Source: Ettlia oleoabundans (lineage: Eukaryota > Chlorophyta > Chlorophyceae > Chlamydomonadales). From it: a DNA stretch of 23,420 nt. The stretch covers positions 360 to 23,779 of the forward strand of contig JAAMXP010002660.1 in the NCBI GenBank assembly GCA_019693395.1, given 5' to 3'. Below are positions 19,719-23,420 of this stretch, piece after piece. The notes beneath the pieces were generated by a model, which saw nothing but the letters and a program-made list of their open reading frames with translations, had not been told where the DNA came from and ran no database searches. Each line of letters starts with the position of its first letter. Within the stretch, counting starts at the first letter, position 1. Position numbers and translations under genes: made by a program.

Positions 19719-21287
19719 TCAGTCGAGATAGAAGAGGCACACGGGCTTGCTCTCTGCGCGCGCCTGCTGGCACGTCTCCAACAGGAGGTTGCTGTCGTGG
19801 AAGGCAAAGCATATGACCTGCTGCACACGCCCCACAATATCCTGGTTGCAAATGCGGCTTGCCTCCAGCAGCGCCAGGCTGTCGTTCTGCGGCATCTCAA
19901 TGATGTTCTGAACCTGGGGGCAGTAAAAAGGGGGACCAACAAAAGCCAGTAAGTGACTTCGAAATCTGTAAACAGCTGTGTACATGCGCAGGAACTGGGG
20001 TAGCCCACAGCGGCAGACAGAGGCAACATAAGAGGCCGCAATGCACATACTATATCGGCAACTGGACACAGCAGGCTGCAGCGTGCGGGATAATGGAAAA
20101 AATCACGGCAAGGCCATGGCGTTGCACCCATGCACCTGCTGCAACAGCTCCTGGCTCTCTGCCGGCTGCTTGTCCATGCTCTGCGGCAGCACCACCGTCA
20201 GCAGCTCCGGCTTCTCGGCGCGCAGCGCACCCCTGATCACGGCAGCATTGGTGCCAGTAGCGCCAGAGGTGAAGATGTGGTTGCCCTGCAAGTAGCGCAG
20301 ACCAGTGACTTGACAGCCATGATTTGACCTGTGGGGGCAGCTTGTAGCCGTTGTGCCACCGTGCAGCAAGTGGCAGTTGATAGCCAGCCCAGCAGAGTTT
20401 GGGTGGTAGCAGGCAACCAGCAGCACCGCCTGATGCAGGCTTTCAAGAAGCATGCAAACGCAAGGCACCGCTGGGCAACCCACGTGGCTAGCACCCAGCC
20501 CCCCCCTCCCCGACACACACACACAGCAAACCACCGCGTGCACACGTCCTGTCCCAGTCCCGTATGGGCCTGCTGCCTGTGCTCACCGTGAGCAGCATGG
20601 CGTATGAGAGCACCTCTATGAGCTGCTGGTGCATGAATCCCATGTTGCGGGTGCCAAAGAAACCCAGGTTGCGCGGCTGCTGGTTCTGGATAGCTAAAAA
20701 CTCCTGCAAATAAAATGACAGGCAGCCTGACAGGATGGTCAGCAAACAAGGCAGATACATGAGGCAAGGAGCGGAGCTTGTTCTCCAGGAAATGCCAACA
20801 GGGCGGGCCCTCCTGCTCACCGCCAAGTAGTCTGTCTTTGGTGCAAGGATCTCCATCAGCTGCCTGTTGATGTAATCTGGATCTCCAACACCGGCTACAG
20901 CAGCCTGCAAGACATGTTTGCATCAGACGGTGAGCGGAGGCAGGAACTAAATGCTGGTCCTGGTGCTGCCGGTGCGAGCGGTTAGGCCGGCAGCAGTGGC
21001 GGGTTTGGCCCTCCTCAGCCTGTTCGCCGCGCAAGGTGCTACCTGAGGTCACAACACGGTGGTAAAGATGCCACCGCACCCACCTGCCCCTGGCTTGGCA
21101 GCTCGACACCCGCCTCTATCAACAAGCTGCTTGGCCGCTGCTCGTCGTCCGCTGCAGAAGCTCTACACAATGAAGTTTTCCATCGCGGTAGCTGCGGCAA
21201 GCACCTTGCTGACTGCCTCCCAGGCCGGTTGCCGGCATGGCATGGCCGGCTAGATGCGGTGGCGGTTACCGCCGAGGAACAAGTCAT
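19719..21287 (-). CDS. DprA/LOG-like SLOG-superfamily Rossmann protein, probably plastid-targeted
   Basis: Exons (minus strand): 21084-21287, 20821-20904, 20587-20703, 20136-20285, 19719-19913; all introns phase 0, 249 aa. The first ~45 residues are rich in Ser, Ala, Arg and Thr with no acidic residue, like a chloroplast transit peptide. The core holds GVGDPDYINRQLMEIL, LGFFGTRNMGFMHQQLIEVL, HIFTSGATGTNAAVIRGALR and ELLTVVLPQSMDKQ, then VQQVICFAFHDSNLLLETC. The G.RN.G and TSGATGTNAA..GAL blocks mark the nucleotide-binding fold shared by DprA-type and LOG-type proteins. As I recall, plant and cyanobacterial homologues are labelled DNA recombination-mediator protein A, but proof of ssDNA or RecA binding in plastids is lacking to my knowledge. 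A nucleotide-derivative-binding role is the safe statement. Confidence 0.82.
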
Positions 21288-21728
21288 GGCCGCGATGTCT
21301 TCAGCTCGAACGCTTGCAGCAGACGGGTTGGGAGGAGGAAGAAGGAGGGTAAGTACACCGCTTGACGGAGCAGTACGTCGGAGGCGGTGCTCATTCCATC
21401 CTTCCCTGGTAACTAGATTTCACATGGGATTCTTCACCTTCAAATCCTTGCAGAAGCTCGTAAGTTTCGAAACTTCCAAAAATCTGTCTGCAGCTCCATA
21501 CCCTATGTAAAACAGACTGTTTGGCAGCAGCTGACATGCTGGCGTGCGTGTGCTGTGGTGTTCGCAGGTGGACTACATACAGGACAATCATGATCATGAT
21601 TGTGTGCGACGGTACAGGAAACATGGGGTGTACGAGTAGAAGATAAACATGAGGAACATGTGCATGTGGGCCAAAAAAGATTGCCCCTGCTCTGCCCTGC
21701 CCCTTGCTCCCCTGACTCTGCCGCTAGC
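21288..21728. promoter_or_regulatory. Tandem intergenic region: VPS15 3' UTR and SLOG-gene promoter
   Basis: The 441-bp spacer lies between VPS15 (stop 21729) and the start of the SLOG gene at 21287, both on the minus strand. A TGTAA near 21506 is on the plus strand and therefore faces the wrong way. Nothing else is assignable. Confidence 0.45.
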
Positions 21729-23420
21729 TCATCGCCAGGCCTTGATGACGCCGTCAGCCGCCGCTGATACCAGCAGCGGCTCACTGCCCTCCACACACAG
21801 CATATCCGTCACCGCCAGCTGGTGGCACAGCGCACCAGCACGTTCCACCCATCCCAACCGCGCCAGGTGCTGCTCGCGATGGGTGCCGATGAAGGTGCGG
21901 TGCAGGGTGCAGCTCTCCTCAACCACAGGCACGCCCTGCACGCTGCGGCACGTGTATGCATACTGCGGAACATCCACCACGCTGGCCTGACCGCCCTCAC
22001 CGCCTGCCGGCCCCGGCGCGCCACCGGCTGCTGCATCAACCGTGGCATCGGCCACTGCCGCTGCGCCCGCAGCTGGGGCGGTGGGGATGGGTGGCGGTGG
22101 CGCGCATACCACATAGCTCTGCTGCGGCCGCCGCGAATCCCAGCACCGCACCACACGGTCACTGCCGCCAGTAAGCAGTTGACCACCAGCAGTGGGCAGC
22201 AGCGCACGGCAGCCCTCGCGCCGCGTCTGGGGCGTCTGCAGCTCGGAAATGGCCAGCTGCCGAGCCCGGCTCATCATGTCCAACCCACGGGGGTGCAGCA
22301 GGCTGGCAGCTGGGGGAGCCAACGCTGATGGAACTTGGCGACTTGGCGCCTCGCTGCTGCCAGTACGCTGCACACGCAGCACCTGCAGGCAGACGGGCAG
22401 GGGGCAGGCAACCCATACAGCTGGGACAAGAGGAGACCTGCCTGCAGTGCTGTTGTGCTTGAAACTCTGTTTGACACTGTAGCTGCCTGCTTCCACCAAT
22501 CCACGCCTACTGCGCATGTGCTGCAATACTTTCCCCAACCCAGCCCAACCGCCCTGCAGCACCGCACTTGCCTGCAAGCACTTTGCCTGCGCCACGTCCC
22601 ACAGCCCCACCTCCTGCTCGCCAGCCGCCACATACACCAGCGGCCCGCTGGCGCCGCCCAATCCCAGTCGCTGCGGCGGCGCCCAGGCCTGAGCCAGGGC
22701 CTTGATGGGCGCCCCCGCCGGGTGCTGCCAGCAATTTACTGGGAGGCGGAAGCGCAGGTCCCACACGGACAGCTGCCCGCGTGAGCTGCCGCCCAGCAGC
22801 CAGTTGTGAGAGGCGGGGTCGAGCACAAAGCGCTGCACCACACCCCACTCTGGGGCGATGGCAAGCACCCATGCATCTCGCCCCATGCGCAGGTCCCAGG
22901 CGCTTAACCCACCCTGCTGCGTGGAGTAGACCAGCAGGGAGGGACTCCAAGCCTGCAACTCCAGAACCCCACTGCTGCTGGGGCTCACCTGCAGGTTGGG
23001 CATGTGCGCTTGCTGGTCTGTTTATATCAACAATCAGTGAGAGAATTAATCTGCATCACCCTGCAGACCAGTTGTACAAATTGCCCTGCCACATTTTCAG
23101 GAAAGCGCACCTGGCGGCAACCGACAATGCCGGTGTAGCGCTCAGGGGCCCCCGCCCGTGCCGCATACTCCACACGCCACACATGGATGCTGCCTGCTGC
23201 GCTGCCCGAGGCCATGCTTTGGCTGTCCTGGCAGGCCGCCAGCGCATTGATGCGCCCCGCCTGGCCGCTGTATGTGAGGCGGGAGCGGAAGGACACGTCC
23301 TTCTCCAGCCGCCGGCAGTCCCACACCTTGACCGTGCCGTCGGCCGAGGCACTGGCAAAGAAGGCGCCGCTACCTGCAGCAGCCAGGCGGGTGACAGACC
23401 TGCCCGGGGGGGGGGCGGGG
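21729..23420 (-). CDS. VPS15: VPS15 (PIK3R4-like), C-terminal WD40 domain, 5'-partial at window edge
   Basis: VPS15 is the pseudokinase-WD40 scaffold of the VPS34 PI3-kinase complexes in endosomal sorting and autophagy. Visible exons (minus strand): 23111-23420 (open at the edge), 22572-22988, 21729-22382; about 459 residues. Diagnostic blocks are FFASASADGTVKVWDCRRLE, KDVSFRSRLTYSGQAGRINA, GGLSAWDLR, LLGGSSRGQLSVWDLRFRLP, VNCWQHPAGAPIKAL and PLVYVAAGEQEVGLWDV, then LLPTAGGQLLTGGSDRVVRC and a final blade SAAADGVIKAWR before the stop. Order and spacing match the VPS15 propeller. A ~45-residue Pro/Ala/Gly-rich insertion (APPPPIPTAP onward) interrupts the last blades. The kinase-like and HEAT parts lie right of the window. 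The intron between the last two exons is GC-AG and lacks stops. Confidence 0.93.
22383..22571 (-). other. In-frame GC-AG intron of VPS15 (189 nt)
   Basis: The donor TTGCAG|gcaagtgc and the acceptor ctgcctgcag|GTGCTG join LWDVAQAKCLQ to VLRVQR, which fits the propeller strand. The intron is 189 nt, a multiple of three, phase 0 and stop-free, so a retained form would add 63 residues. No GT donor is available at that place. Confidence 0.7.

Noticed and set aside
1..23420. A co-regulated gene cluster or defence system
   Set aside because: The genes are independent spliced eukaryotic housekeeping-type units on both strands with separate intergenic regions; nothing indicates joint transcription or mobile DNA.

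Overview
The window is nuclear DNA of a eukaryote, most likely a chlorophyte green alga. The genes are GC-rich and dense with introns of mostly 100-250 bp bounded by GT-AG (a few GC-AG). Coding sequence is rich in CAG/GCN codons, (CTGC)n and (CCCT)n tracts serve as 3' splice-site pyrimidine tracts, and a TGTAA polyadenylation motif, typical of chlorophytes, lies about 95 bp after one stop codon. Class (Trebouxiophyceae or Chlorophyceae) cannot be settled from the sequence. I built exon models by hand. Every junction keeps reading frame and joins conserved protein blocks.

Layout, left to right: (1) 115-1555 (+), the last three visible exons of a formin (C-terminal half of the FH2 actin-nucleation domain). 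(2) 2029-3637 (-), five exons, 326 aa, a Borealin-like protein, candidate subunit of the chromosomal passenger complex. (3) 4073-6060 (-), four exons, 515 aa, a three-part protein with an N-terminal UBZ4-type ubiquitin-binding zinc finger, an AlkB-type Fe(II)/2-oxoglutarate dioxygenase and a C-terminal GRF zinc finger; this is the most unusual gene here. (4) 6850-9506 (-), six exons, 489 aa, a type II membrane glycosyltransferase of the GT49 (LARGE/B4GAT1) type. (5) 10091-18700 (+), 22 exons, 1257 aa, complete SMC4, the condensin ATPase. (6) 19719-21287 (-), five exons, 249 aa, a DprA/LOG-like (SLOG) Rossmann protein with a probable chloroplast transit peptide. (7) 21729-23420 (-), the C-terminal WD40 part of VPS15 (PI3-kinase regulatory subunit), running off the right edge.

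There is no operon, mobile element, CRISPR array, RNA gene or viral gene that I can support. GT49 and SMC4 are divergent over 584 bp. Formin/Borealin and SMC4/SLOG are convergent. Two genes concern mitotic chromosomes (Borealin-like, SMC4), one the cytoskeleton (formin), one DNA repair (AlkB) and one membrane traffic/autophagy (VPS15), but neighbouring genes in such genomes are usually unrelated and I infer no shared pathway.

Points for the hunt: the UBZ4-AlkB-GRF architecture; a divergent algal Borealin recovered only by splicing; three GC-AG introns, one of them a 189-nt stop-free multiple of three inside VPS15; a GT49 enzyme in a green lineage; and SMC4 introns with G-rich tracts just after the donor and C-rich tetranucleotide repeats just before the acceptor.
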